DNA from: Arcuatula senhousia
Taxonomy: Eukaryota > Mollusca > Bivalvia > Mytilida > Mytilidae
Direction of reading: 5' to 3'
Length of the DNA stretch: 64,000 bases
Assembly (NCBI GenBank): GCA_963971305.1
Contig: OZ020313.1
Span: forward strand, 53,330,203-53,394,202
Translations under genes and position numbers: made by a program
The notes under the pieces: generated by a model
Databases searched by the model: none
What the model was told of the DNA's origin: nothing
What the model saw: the letters and a program-made list of their open reading frames with translations, nothing else
Shown: positions 1 to 11,900 of the stretch, piece after piece
Layout of the letters: every line of letters starts with the position of its first letter
Numbering within the stretch: position 1 is the first letter of the stretch

Positions 1-450
1 ACAGAAAAGTAATGGTTACAACTGAATATCTTGTACAATTTCAACAGCATATTTGATGAAAACATTAATATCAATCGTATAAAGAAATATATATTGATAA
101 ACCAGCATGGCAAAAACTAAAAGAAAATATGGCACTTGAGCGTGAAGATGCCCAGTGGAATTGCCTGGTTTGTTCAGATGAATTCCATATTCGGGCCTCC
201 ATTGACCAAACACCATTGTTTGTGATGGTTGCCTGGAATGGTATCTGTCATGTGTCGGACTAAAAAATCCACATAATAACCTACTGAATGTGTAGGAAAT
301 TTAACCAAAAATGAAATAACTTGCACTTAAATTCGTTCTAATTCAAATTTTATTTATATTGTTTTCATGTGACTGTATGATCAATCAAAACATTAAAATA
401 AGCTAATAAATAATAAACAAGAATTTCGTTGTTAGTTAAAACATTTTCAG

Positions 451-585
451 GTAACAATAACGAGCGGTAACAATAAGAAAATTTGTTATTGTTACTTAAA
501 AAAAACAGGTCCGCGTCCGTGGACCGGTTAATTTGTTACTTTGGCTTCCGGCGTCAGGTAACAATAATTTTTTTCTTATTGTTAC
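451..585. repeat. Cluster of GTAACAATAA in both orientations
   Basis: Five exact copies of the 10-mer lie within 135 bp. Three are forward (451-460, 467-476, 558-567) and two are reversed as TTATTGTTAC (485-494, 576-585). Neighbouring forward and reverse copies can pair as small hairpins. Function is unknown; it may be the remains of a small inverted-repeat element. Confidence 0.6.
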
Positions 586-769
586 TTTTCCAGGTAAATC
601 CAGGTAATCGTAGCCACTTTGAATCGTAAATTGTCGCGGAAAAGAAAAAAGCATATGGTTCATTTTTAGACGTATGTATTTTAGTTTCGATAAATCCACA
701 TGAATTTGTATACTAGCGTTCAGTCCTTATAGTAAAATTATGATATGTCATAATCTTTTGTCACAGGCA

Positions 770-1235
770 CTGAACGGACCAACTTAACGGACAAAATAAT
801 ATGTCATCAGCCCTTAACGGACCATATTTTATAACTTTTCCCCTATTACAAAATTATTATAAAATATAGAGCATTGATTGTACTTTCTATGGATATCAAC
901 CAATACATATGTTTTGTTATATAAAAAGAGAAATTGATAAAAATGAGGTAAACATGTTTACATTTGCGACCTTTAAAATACTAAGTAGCCACACGCCTTT
1001 TCATTTTATGAAGTTTAATAGAACTATTTTTACACAAATGCAAATCGTATCGAACAGTCATTCATTTTCATTTTGACAGATGTAATTTTTATAAATCTTA
1101 AATGCGTATTAAGTATGATATAACAAATTAATTACTGACCTTCAGTGTTTTTTCTCGATTATATCTGGTTAACGGACTGTCACGGCGACTTTAACGGACC
1201 ACAAAAACCGTGAAACACCTTTTAACGGACCATAT
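770..1235. repeat. Dispersed TTAACGGAC motif cluster
   Basis: At least five copies of TTAACGGAC, several extended to TTAACGGACCATAT, occur within 470 bp separated by unrelated AT-rich sequence. Copies are clear near 784, 813, 1167, 1191 and 1222, with a related form near 772. This is not a regular tandem array. No function is assigned. Confidence 0.5.
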
Positions 1236-2029
1236 TTCTCGATAAGCGGTTAGGTTAGGCCTCCTTGGATAAGGGCAACACTAGGATGGAGGGTTTTTGA
1301 ATATTCATAAATTTAGATAGTGGTTATTCTTATCTACTAAGTAGATCTGAAATCATCCTATGGTCTGTGTACATATACACTAGGAATACAAAAGTGAAGC
1401 TTCGCATTAAAATGGATACCAACAAAATAATTAACACCAATTATCAACAACAAAAAATGGCAGATAATGTGATGTGGAATGTGTGTACATGACAAAACTA
1501 CATAAATCATTGGTGATTTAAGAATTCAAATGGAACACATCCAGCAGCCTTCAATGTTGCCAGTGTTCCGTTCTTGCTTCTTACAATTGTCCACAGATCA
1601 CAAATATAATGCATATAATTAAAAGCCAATCCTTAATCAATTACAACTGTTTCAATTAACTGCAAATCAACATGTACCTTTGCTAGTAATATGAGGTAGG
1701 GTAAGCACAAGTGGCCAGCTACCTTGGAGCACATTTATCTGTGAAACTTAAAGTATTATTTATACCCACATTCTAAAGAGAGGGAGCTATATTGCAGTCA
1801 CTTTGTCTGTTACAAGTTTTTTAGCTTCAACTGATGTATTTCAAATTTGGAACACAGTTTTAGGACAAATTTGTACCATACCCCAACATTTCCAGATCAG
1901 TCGGGTATCTACTGCCTGTTATCCCAGCCGACTTAAATATTTAAAGGGTCAAAAATGGATAATTTTTCTAAACAGATTTTTTAGCTCACTTCACAAAAAT
2001 GAGGGGAGGGCTTATGTGATACCCCCAGC

Positions 2030-3066
2030 ATCGTCTGTGTTGGTGTCCGCGTCCGCACCCACTTACAAAAGAATGATTAAGATCCATGCACGCTTACTGA
2101 CAAGTGCCACATCAATGATATTGGTATGGCAGGTGCACCTAGTGATGCTTAGCACAATGCATCTTCCAATGCTGGGAGTGACCTATATTTTTAGCATGGA
2201 TTACCACTTACAGAAGAATAGTTATAGTCCATTCCCGCTTGATATTGCTATTGTATGTGCACCTACTGCTGCTAAGCACAGTGCATGCTTCGGATGCTGT
2301 GTGTGACCTATATTTTCCGCATGGATAACCACTTACAGAAGAATGGTTTAAGTCCATTCCCACTTACTGACAAGTGCCACATCAATGCTATTGGTATGAT
2401 AGGTGCACATTGTGATGCTTAGCACAATGCATGCTTCGGAGGCTGGCTTTGACCTGTATTTTCCGCATGGATGGCCACTTACTGAAGAATGGTTAAAGTC
2501 CATACCCGCTTACTGACAAGTGCTGCATCAATGATATTGCTATGGTAGGTGCACCTAATGATGCTAAGCACAATGCATACTTCGGAGGTTGGCTGTGACC
2601 TATATTTTCCGCATGGATGACCACTTATAGAAGAGTGGTTCAAGTCCATCCCCGCTTACTGACAAGTGCCACATCAATGATGCTGGTATGGTACATTGTT
2701 TGTAGGTGCACCTAGTGATGCTTAGCACAATGCATGCTTCGAATGCTGGCTGTGACCTATATTTTCCGCATGGATGACCACTTACAGAAGAATGGTTAAA
2801 GTCCATTCCTGCTTACTGACAAGTGCCACATCAATGATATTGCTATGGTAGGTGCACCTAGTGATGCTAAGCACAATGTATTCTTCGAATGCTGGCTGTG
2901 ACCTATATTTTCTGCATGGATGACCACTTACAGAAGAAAGGTTAAAGTCTATACCTGCTTACCGATGAATACCATATCATCTAAAGTGGTATGGTAAGGT
3001 GCACCAAGAGATGGTTAGCAAGACGCATGCTTTAGATGCTGGCTGTAACCTCTTTTTGCATGGATT
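2030..3066 (+). repeat. Satellite-core element, about 145-bp units
   Basis: Diverged direct repeats of about 145 bp. The unit anchor GACAAGTGCCACATCAATGA (or near variants) recurs near 2099, 2370, 2515, 2660 and 2817, giving spacings of about 145-157 bp, with one double spacing. Each unit also contains a GTGCACCTAGTGATGC segment, a GCACAATGCATGCTTCG segment and a TTTCCGCATGGATGACCAC segment. The same unit occurs in reverse orientation at 59.2-59.55 kb. The left flank (1990-2060) has GGGAGGGCTTATGTGATACC and GTCCGCGTCCG, resembling the reversed flank of the second copy. This fits a non-autonomous element with a tandem core, such as bivalve pearl/HINE elements. The open frame at 1803-2306 is a by-product. 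Confidence 0.75.
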
Positions 3067-4509
3067 GAGAACCTAAAATTGTGAAAAGTTAAAGTCATTA
3101 TTCCCATTTTGTGACAATAATGTGCAACGAAGTAAGCTTCGTTATCGATTGATTACCTATATTTGGGTTCTACTGAAGGAATTGATTTCATCGTTTACAT
3201 GATGGGTTTTACTGTATTCCCTTTTTTAATCAGTCTGTCGTTTTGCTTTCCGAGCCGATTCAGGATAATTAAATGCCAAAGATCGACAATTTTTCGTGAC
3301 AGATTTCTCACCAATTGATTTCAAATGGGTACACAACTTAGGCACGAAAGTTGTACTGCCCCCCCTTTTTCCAGGTCGACAGTCGGACATGTGTTTCCGG
3401 TTGTACGAATAGGTGCGTGGCAGTATCCTTAGCACGACTTAGTGCAAACCTATGTTTTTTTTTTCACCTATTAAAATCTTAGATAAATTCAGAATTCTTA
3501 CATTAATACACCACGCGCTCTTAGAAAAATACTACAGATGTTGGTTTGTCATGAAGGCCCTATATCAGCCCAAAAATCCAACTTTGATCTACCTTCTTGA
3601 AACTTCCTTTATGTTAATTGGACTACTTCGTATCTCATTAATTGCAACATCTTTAGGTTCAATTGTGTGTCAGCATGGAGAGCAGTGGGCTTAAAATCAG
3701 TATATTTTGTTAACAATCTTGATAATTGACATTTTCCCTTGATTTTCATGTATAAATCGCTAAATAATGGCATGGACCTGTTGGCATAGGCCTGTATATT
3801 AATTTACAGGTCCATGATAATGGCCACACTCCTCGACCAATTTTTTTTTTTTTGTGTAATAGAAACATGTATTATTATCTTGTAAATTTTAAAATATGAA
3901 AAATTAAGATTGTCGACGAATGTGGCCAATTCTATTTTTGACAAAGTACGGCCGGAAAACCGTGAAAATACGAAAAAAAAAATGAAGACTTTACCAATTT
4001 ATGGCATGTTGAAATGCCATGACAAGACCTGTGATGTAAATATTTTGTTAAATCTTACAGATATGACAAGTTCAGATATACTTTAACTCATTTTGGTCAT
4101 ATTCATGAAGAGTTTGAGTAATTTCAAAATCAGTAAAAATACCAGGCCGATTTGAGGTCTTCGTGGCTCTACTCCTTTGACATACTTCAAATTGGCCTTA
4201 AACAACGCATCGGGTGAGCTAACGCAATCAGAAACTGTTAAAAACTCCGTAGCACTTAAGCTCAGTCTCATGACACGAGTTGGCGCAGTTGATTGCTATT
4301 CAATTGGTTTTTGTGCTTTTGTGATTTTACGTTGTCTTCTACTTGCTTTCTCGTTCGTGTTTATTGGTTTTCTCTTTTGCCCTTTTAATTCGATTGCCAC
4401 CATTGGTACTTCTTTGTAACATATTTTGTGCTGAATACACACACCATGTTAACTGGTCCCATTTATTCCTATACTTTGTAGGGTGTTTTAATTATTTATT
4501 AGTATATAT
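3067..4509. other. Gene-free stretch
   Basis: No gene is recognised. A small hairpin with 11-bp arms (CATGGACCTGT at 3771-3781 and its complement at 3806-3816) is the only structure noted. Confidence 0.4.
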
Positions 4510-4522
4510 CTGGATGAAACTA

Positions 4523-4875
4523 TCGAGAGATGCGGGGTCGTCAGGCGATAATGCGGAAAACCTGACCGCAAACCATAGTGGTGCATCGTGTTGGAAAAAC
4601 TGCCACGTTCCTCACACGTTAAAGAACCCCGCTGCAGGTCTCGGTAAGAGTAGGACCCGTAGGATCCCATGCAGGGGTCTTAATTTCCCGTCCCTACCCA
4701 TTGCTCCTTTTTCCAGTGGCAGTCAAAACTCTCCTTCCCGATTGGCCTTGTGTCCCCATTTCCTCCACTTCATCATCATTTCATGTTCATTGTATCACCA
4801 CTTTCATGTTCATCTCCCGGATATAGCCGAAATCGTGCTGCTTGGGAGTAAGGCAATAACTAACTAACTAACTAA
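4523..4875 (+). mobile_element. SINE-like retroposon with 13-bp target duplication
   Basis: The 353-bp insertion is flanked by perfect 13-bp direct repeats, CTGGATGAAACTA, at 4510-4522 and 4876-4888. Its 3' end is a short tetranucleotide tail (AACT)n at about 4857-4877, typical of some SINE and RTE-type LINE products. The body is more GC-rich than its surroundings. It contains CACACGTTAAAGAACC, a motif I recall from dispersed repeats of invertebrates. No clear Pol III box B was found, so a tRNA origin is not shown. It could also be the 3' end of a LINE. Its status as a retroposed copy is well supported by the duplication and tail. Confidence 0.8.
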
Positions 4876-5099
4876 CTGGATGAAACTACAATGCTGATTT
4901 ATCACCTCAATACGCATTCATGGGTAACCTACCTTTCTGGCATGGCAATTAAATGTATCAGCTGAGATTTCGATGTCAAAGCTTACAAGGTTGATAATAA
5001 TTGAAACATTTGTTCAGAGACAACAACATAATTTAGACATATATTAATGCTTGAAACAGATACCTATATAGGTATGGCACGCCATATTTATATTTATTG

Positions 5100-5535
5100 C
5101 TCTTTAAAGATATCTCATAAAATATATAAGATATCTTTTATACTTTATTAGATATCTTATCAAATATATAAGATATCTCATATAAATGGGAGTTTATAAG
5201 ATATCTTATAGAACATATGAGATATCTTATAAAACAAATAAGATATCTTATAAAACAAATATATATTTTATAAGATATCTTATAAACATTATGAGATATC
5301 TTATAAACATTATGAGATATCTTATAAACATTATGAGATATCTTATAAACATTGTGTTAAAAAGATATCTCATTTTCTTTAAGATTTATAAGATATCTCA
5401 TAAAGTTTAGAAGAAATCTTATAAAATATATAAGATATCTGATAAATTATGTTTTATAAGATATCTCATAAAGTTTAAAAGATATCTCATAAAGTTTAAA
5501 AGATATCTTATAAAGTTTGTGAGATATCTATAAAG
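5100..5535. repeat. GATATC-centred minisatellite
   Basis: About 25 copies of an AT-rich unit built on the palindrome AAGATATCTTATAAA, or its CTCAT variant, at irregular 17-32 bp spacing. A regular sub-block at about 5275-5355 repeats AACATTATGAGATATCTTAT. The repeat unit is itself near-palindromic, so the array can form cruciforms. It lies just downstream of the metal transporter gene. Confidence 0.85.
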
Positions 5536-5836
5536 AGAAATAAATGTAAAAACGGCTTGTCATATATAGGAGCTGTATGTATATTATAACATCAAGCTTT
5601 TTTTCTCTCTCAAAAACTCGCAAAACATAGCACCTGACAAAAACTCTATTTATGACAATGTATGAGTTTCTTCATAAATCTAAATAATTATCCAATGATC
5701 TTATTTTTCAAATGATTGTTTATGTTTGATGTTTGTCACAGTACATATGATAAAAATTTCTTGTTATAAATACATTGTATGTTCATTTATACAGTTTACT
5801 CATATGCGTTACTTTATGCACATTTTAAATCAATCA

Positions 5837-5986
5837 CTATATTTCTATATATTTCCCATAATACGAAATGAGGATGATGATAGCGAATCCCACTAGAAGT
5901 CCAGCATTCTGATAAAGAAACACCTGCATCTGAGTCTCGGTTTGATATTTTGCTGACTGTGCTGCTTGTTCGTTCATTTCTGGAAT
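5837..5986 (-). CDS. ZIP transporter exon 7 (C-terminus)
   Basis: Residues 386-434. The acceptor GTATAG precedes ATT-CCA-GAA-ATG, giving the family-typical PEMNE after the sixth exon. A last helix containing [13 protein letters not shown] follows, then a short tail and TAG at 5837-5839. Confidence 0.9.
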   Translation of the reverse strand: MPEMNEQAAQSAKYQTETQMQVFLYQNAGLLVGFAIIILISYYGKYIEI

Positions 5987-8900
5987 CTATACGTCAAAGA
6001 ATATAACTTTAAAACATTTTTCACGAAAAGATTATGCTTATTAAAGAAACATTGCGCAAATTAATATACAGGTGAATGTTTTTACCATTTGACTATAAGA
6101 AAATACAACTGATGCGATCTGTTAAAAAATTCTTCCTTTAAAATCAGGCTCTACTGGTGGAAAAAGTTCAAAATTGTGTTAAGCGAAATGATTAGTGTTT
6201 GGCCGGTTGTTGTGCTGAGATGATTTCCGTAATTATCTTCTATTATGTCTTCACCACCAAGTTGTGTTTTGTGTTACTACCGGTTGCTAAGATCGCAATA
6301 GAAGAGAGAGGTATTGCATGCCATAAAACCTGGTTTAACCCACCATTTCTTTTGAAATGCCTGTATCAAGTCATGCCCATTGTAGTCTTTAGTTTCTCCG
6401 GTTTGTCTTCCTTGCTTTCTCTTCGCTTTTGGACATTTGAATTTTTTGCTTTTTAGTGTTATTGATTTAAATGCTGCTTACGATAGGTCATTCCTAAATA
6501 TTTGCAAATAAGATTAAGTTCTTATTGTTTTTTTGTGCACCTCATAACCTATACTTCAAACTAATTTGTCATTCCAAATATATTTATACTTAATTTGCAG
6601 TTACCGTAAAATTTTCCATTAATTAATCAATGATTTTAGTTTTAAGTGGTATACTTTAGTCATTAGAATTAGTACATGTATTGTGTACGTTCTTCAGGGC
6701 AAGCACGTTTCATCGATATTGAATTTATTTATGGTTACAGTACCATTGCTACTAATGATATATAAACAAACAGTCCACCAGCAAAACCAAATATCCATTG
6801 GTTGGAATCTGTACTTTCTCCCAGAACAATACCAATAATGAGACCACCATAGCATGTTACAGCTGCCAGGAAGTTGTAAAACAGCGCCCTCTTAATTGAC
6901 ATCCCCGCGTGCAGCAAAATTGCAATATCTCCTGCGGCAAAAGAACATACAATAGAAGTACAATCATTTACAAACACATCTTATGATAATGTATCTAGAA
7001 AAAAAACATAGTAATTTTTAATTTACACAAGGACAAAAAGAAAATAAAAACGTTTGAAAGCACATGTAAGTATTTTATCAAATATTTTTTTTATTCCAAA
7101 ACTCCTTAATTTATGTCTTCATTAGAGACATTTTTTTGTTGAAAACTTCATGTGCCTATAGACAAATATGGAATGTCTGGCTATTTCTTTGTGTTAATTC
7201 ATACCTAACTCATGCGGTAGCTCTTCACATATAACTGCTAGAGAAACACTGATCCCCGTTAGAATATTTTCTGTAAACCCTGCCCCTATCGCCATTCCAT
7301 CCACAAAGTTGTGTAGAGCATCACCAACCAGCAGTATCCAAGCCACGCTGGCTATCTCGCCTTTAGCAATGTCACCACTGCCATAATGGGAGTGACCGTG
7401 GTCGTCCGGCTTTACTGATTGGTCTCCGTCAAGTTTTATTGTTAGTTCTTCCTCGCCTAGTGGTTTCGACTATTTGCAATGATAATCATAAACAAAGATC
7501 AAAACATGTATATACATTTTGTAGCTCGATTATCTGGTTCAGAAATTCTCCAAAAAGAGGGTTTTATTGTAAAGTATAGAAGGAAATGTGTGTTCCAGGC
7601 CTATCTTTATCGCACATCAAAACAAAAAATGAACTTTCCAAAACCAATCTCTCGATCCGTAACGAAACTTACTCTTTTTTTTGTTATATTGCCATTTTCC
7701 CCCATGCCAGTTTCCCCCGGAAAATCTGGATCGATCTAAGTAGTAGTACTCGTGGTTCTCGTCTATCATTTCTCAGGACAATTAAGACGATTAACCTGCT
7801 GTGACGTCATATCCACTTCCGGTCCACCATCTTGCTTCCGGTTCCGCCATTTTGCTTCCGGTCGGCCATCTTGCTTCCGGTTCCGGTGACGCAACATCCG
7901 GTAATTAAGGGGAGGTAATTCCACAAAGTCACCGCACGGTAAAAGGCTTGTAACTAAGTTATTCCTTGACCGATTCCTTTCGGGTTTGTTACATTGTCTT
8001 AAGTAAGACAATGTCTCTTTGATGATTTTATTTGTGGTCTTCAGTGGTCATTATATGCTTGACCAGTAGGTGACCATTTACTATTTCTTATCAAAGGTGG
8101 GGTTGTCGTATATCGTTGGAAAGGTCGCAAGGTGTACGTGCCATTTCTGAGTTGTTTGAGTCGGTTGTGGTCAGTGGTCAGTCAGGGCTTGACCGTTAGG
8201 TGATCCCTTTTTCTTCTTGTATACTAAGCGTGTAATATGTCATTGTAAAGCTTGTGAGGTCTTGTTTTATATTCTTTCTTTTGTGATAATCTAAGGGAAG
8301 TAACTCTTGGTTTCTACTGTGTTTTAAGTCTTGTACTTGATACCGTTTTGTAAGGAATTTGCCGGGCTTTGTGGGGTAGTACTGGTTTGATCTTTTTTAT
8401 AGGGCGTTAGGGATAACAAATCGATTTTAAGTTTCGATACTTTATTTTGAACACAGTAATAGGTTTCAGTCTTCATCCTCGTCTTCTTCACTCTCCTCGT
8501 CAGGCCTGAACTGTTTTATTTTCTCATCCAGCAAGTACTTTCTCTTCTCAGTAGCGTATTTCCAAGACTCTTCATACTCATAATCTTCATCGTCCCTCAG
8601 TCGTTTTGCCGTTTGTTTGATCATCTTGTGGAGTGGATCTCGTGCCATTTCCATTTGCCACATAATGTTATTGACGTAGCGATTTTTTTAGAGCTTCTCT
8701 ATAGAGCGGAAGCAAATCCAAGTCAGCCTTTGATATTGCCTCTTTTTCGTGGTGACCTTTTTCCGTGTATTCATCCACTTTCTTTTCGTGTTCGTCTTTG
8801 TAGCTGATCATCACCATTTTTTAAATATTCGCTGGCAGTCTATGCATGGCACATTTTGTTCCCAATTGTTAAATTCGGTTTTCGGCTTCCCCACCTTACA

Positions 8901-11900
8901 TTTACGACAAACACGTTCCCCGTTCTCACTTTCAATGTTCTTTTCTATGAGTTTTAGAAGATAATCCATTACATTTACGTGCGTCTTGTTCGAATACATT
9001 CGAGCCACTGACAACATTGTTAATTTATTTTGCCTTTTCAAAATTGTATCGTCCAATCATCTCTCAGCATTTAATCACGTGACTAACTCTTTGCTCTTCT
9101 TGCTCTTTTGATTGCTCATTTTGCTCTTTTGATTGCTCATTTTGCTCTTTTGCAGCTCATCTTGCTCTTTTTCTTGCTCATCTCGCTCTTTTGCAGCTCA
9201 TCTTGCTCTTTTCCTTGCTCATCTTGCTCTTCTGCAGCTCTTTTTTGCTCTTTACCTTGCTCATCTTGCTCTTTTGCTGCTTTTCTTACGAATTTGATCA
9301 CCCAGCAGCAGCAGCAGCCATTTTACCCTCTTCCTCCCTTTCACTTACGCAGCAGCAGCAGCCATTTTACCCTCCCCCCTTTTCACTTACGTAGTGCTCC
9401 TTTTGTTGTTGTTCTGCTTTTCTTGTTCATGAGCGGTTTGTTATATCACGTTTGCGCCAATTTCTGATTCTTTGTGAAGTTAAACAAAAACAATGCAAAC
9501 AATAATGCATTTACAAACCGCTCATGAACAAGAAAAGCAGAACAACAACAAAAAGAGCACTACGTGCAAAGAGATCAAGGGTTAGGGTTAAGGCTTCATA
9601 GCAGAAGAGTTAGGGTTAGGGTACGAACATGAATAGAAATACTATACACAACAGAGGAGAATTTAGGTTAGGGTTAGAGTAAATAGTTAAGAAATAGAAA
9701 GAGAAAGGGTTAAAGAAGAGAGAGTTAGGGTTAGAGAAAAGACAATAAGGGTTTGAGTTAGAAAATCAATGACAACAAAGGCAAATAGAGTTAGAGTTAG
9801 AATGGGGATAAGGGCTAAAAATAGAAGAGAAATTAGGGTTAGGGTTAGAGAAGAGAGAGTTAGGGTTAGGGTTAAAAATACAATGACAACAAAGACAAAG
9901 AGACTTAGAATGGGGATAAGGGCTTAAATAGAAATGGAAAGAGAAAGGGTTAGGGTTAGGGTTAGTGAAGAGAGCTTAGGGATAGGATTAGAGAAAAGAG
10001 AGTTAGGGTTAGAGAAGAAAGAATTAGGGTTAGGGTTAAAAATAAAATGACAACACTATCAAAGAGAGTTAGAGTTAGAATTGGGGTAAGGGCTAAAAAT
10101 AGAAATGCAAAGGGGTAGTATCGGAACGAAAAGAAACCGGTTTTAACTGGTTACAAGATATTGGGTTATCAAGTACAAAATAATCTCAATAGAATAGTTA
10201 GTTCCGCATGACTACACACGACTTCATTGCTGAGATCTGGGGGTGACACGAGTCGCCAACAGATTTAACACAGGACCTATGGTAAATTAAAAGTATAAAG
10301 TGGTCTGGATTCCCTGCTTGACAAAAGTTGTACAAGTTAACACAGGACAGGAAAAACACAACTAGAAGAAAAGGGAAGAAGGTAAGGAAACGGCTGGTGC
10401 TGCATAAGTGAAAGGGGAGAAGAGGGTGAAATGGCTGCTGCTGCTGCTGCTTAAGTGAAAAAAGGGGGGAGAAGGTGTTAAAACGGCTGCTGCTGCTGCT
10501 GCTGCTGCGTAAGTGAAAGGGGGGAGGGAAAATGGCTGCTGCTGCTGCTGCTGCGTAAGTGAAAGGAGGGAAGAGGGTAAAATGGCTGCTGCTGCTGCTG
10601 GGTGATCAAATTAGTAAGAAAAGCAGCAAAAGAGCAAGATGAGCAAAATGAGCTGCAAAAGAGCAAGATGAGCAAGGTAAAGAGCAAAAAAGAGCTGCAG
10701 AAGAGCAAGATGAGCAAGGAAAAGAGCAAGTGAGCTGCAAAAGAGCGAGATGAGCAAGAAAAAGAGCAAGATGAGCTGCAAAAGAGCAAAATGAGCAATC
10801 AAAAGAGCAAGAAGAGCAAAGAGTTAGTCACGTGATTAAATGCTGAGAGATGATTGGACGATAGAATTTTGAAAAGGCAAAATAAATTAACAATGTTGTC
10901 AGTGGCTCGAATGTATTCGAACAAGACGCACGTAAATGTAATGGATTATCTTCTAAAACTCATAGAAAAGAACATTGAAAGTGAGAACGGGGAACGTGTT
11001 TGTCGTAAATGTAAGGTGGGGAAGCCGAAAACCGAATTTAACAATTGGGAACAAAATGTGCCATGCATAGACTGCCAGCGAATATTTAAAAAAATGGCGT
11101 AGATTCAAAACATGGAGGCTTGGATACAGTAGAGAGAGCTTAGCAGCATTGAGGAATGCATTCTTTGTCCATGCATGGAATAGAAAGAAAGACAATTTAA
11201 CAAGACCCGATCTTATCCGTCCGTGTAATAAGCACTCTGTTAGCAACATGGTACACTTTTCAGAAGTGATAGATAAATTTGCTAAGATGGAACAAAAATC
11301 ATCAGATAGAAGCCGGACGCCGAGAAGGAAAGATGTACCATTGCGACGAATGCGGATACACAAGCCAAAAGTTGTTCAATCTACAGAGACACAAAGAACA
11401 GAAGCATCAAAGAAAAATGGAGGAACCGGAATGGTTGAAGGAGGACCCGGAATGGGAAACTGAGGAAGAGGAAGAGGAGGATACGGAATCAGAAAAGAGT
11501 GATGACTTGTCTGAAGACGAAGAAACTTACCCCGGAGAACAGTTCGATCCGTGGAGTGGCTTTATTGGACAAGTGATGATCAGCTACAAAGACGAACACG
11601 AAAAGAAAGTGGATGAATACACGGAAAAAGGTCACCACGAAAAAGAGGCAATATCAAAGGCTGACTTGGATTTGCTCCCGCTCTATAGAGAAGCTCTAAA
11701 AAATCGCTACGTCAATAACATTATGTGGCAAATGGAAATGGCACGAGATCCACTCCACAAGAAGATCAAACAAACAGCAAAACGACTGAGGGACGATGAA
11801 GATTATGAGTGTGAAGAGTCATGGAAATACGCTACTGAGAAGAGAAAGTACTTGCTGGATGAGAAAATAAAACAGTTCAGGCCTGACGAGGAGAGTGAAG

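Larger units (their letters stand above)
1..2030. other. Gene-free AT-rich stretch with short motif clusters
   Basis: No open reading frame here has recognisable domain content, and no splice-flanked exon was found. Two motif clusters stand out and are listed separately (GTAACAATAA at 451-585 and TTAACGGAC at about 770-1235). The rest is AT-rich intergenic or intronic DNA. Confidence 0.5.

Noticed and set aside
1803..2306. 167-codon open frame
   Set aside because: It runs into the 145-bp satellite units, has no domain, and its frame is not kept in the other units.
5100..5535. CRISPR-like array
   Set aside because: Units are palindromic with irregular spacing, spacers are not unique, and the genome is eukaryotic.
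9108..9467. Leu/Ser/Cys-rich frames in the palindrome arms, including the complement near 10478-10802
   Set aside because: They are translations of TTGCTC and CAG repeats.
9575..10110. True chromosome end
   Set aside because: The array is degenerate, short, and lies inside a gene with coding exons on both sides.
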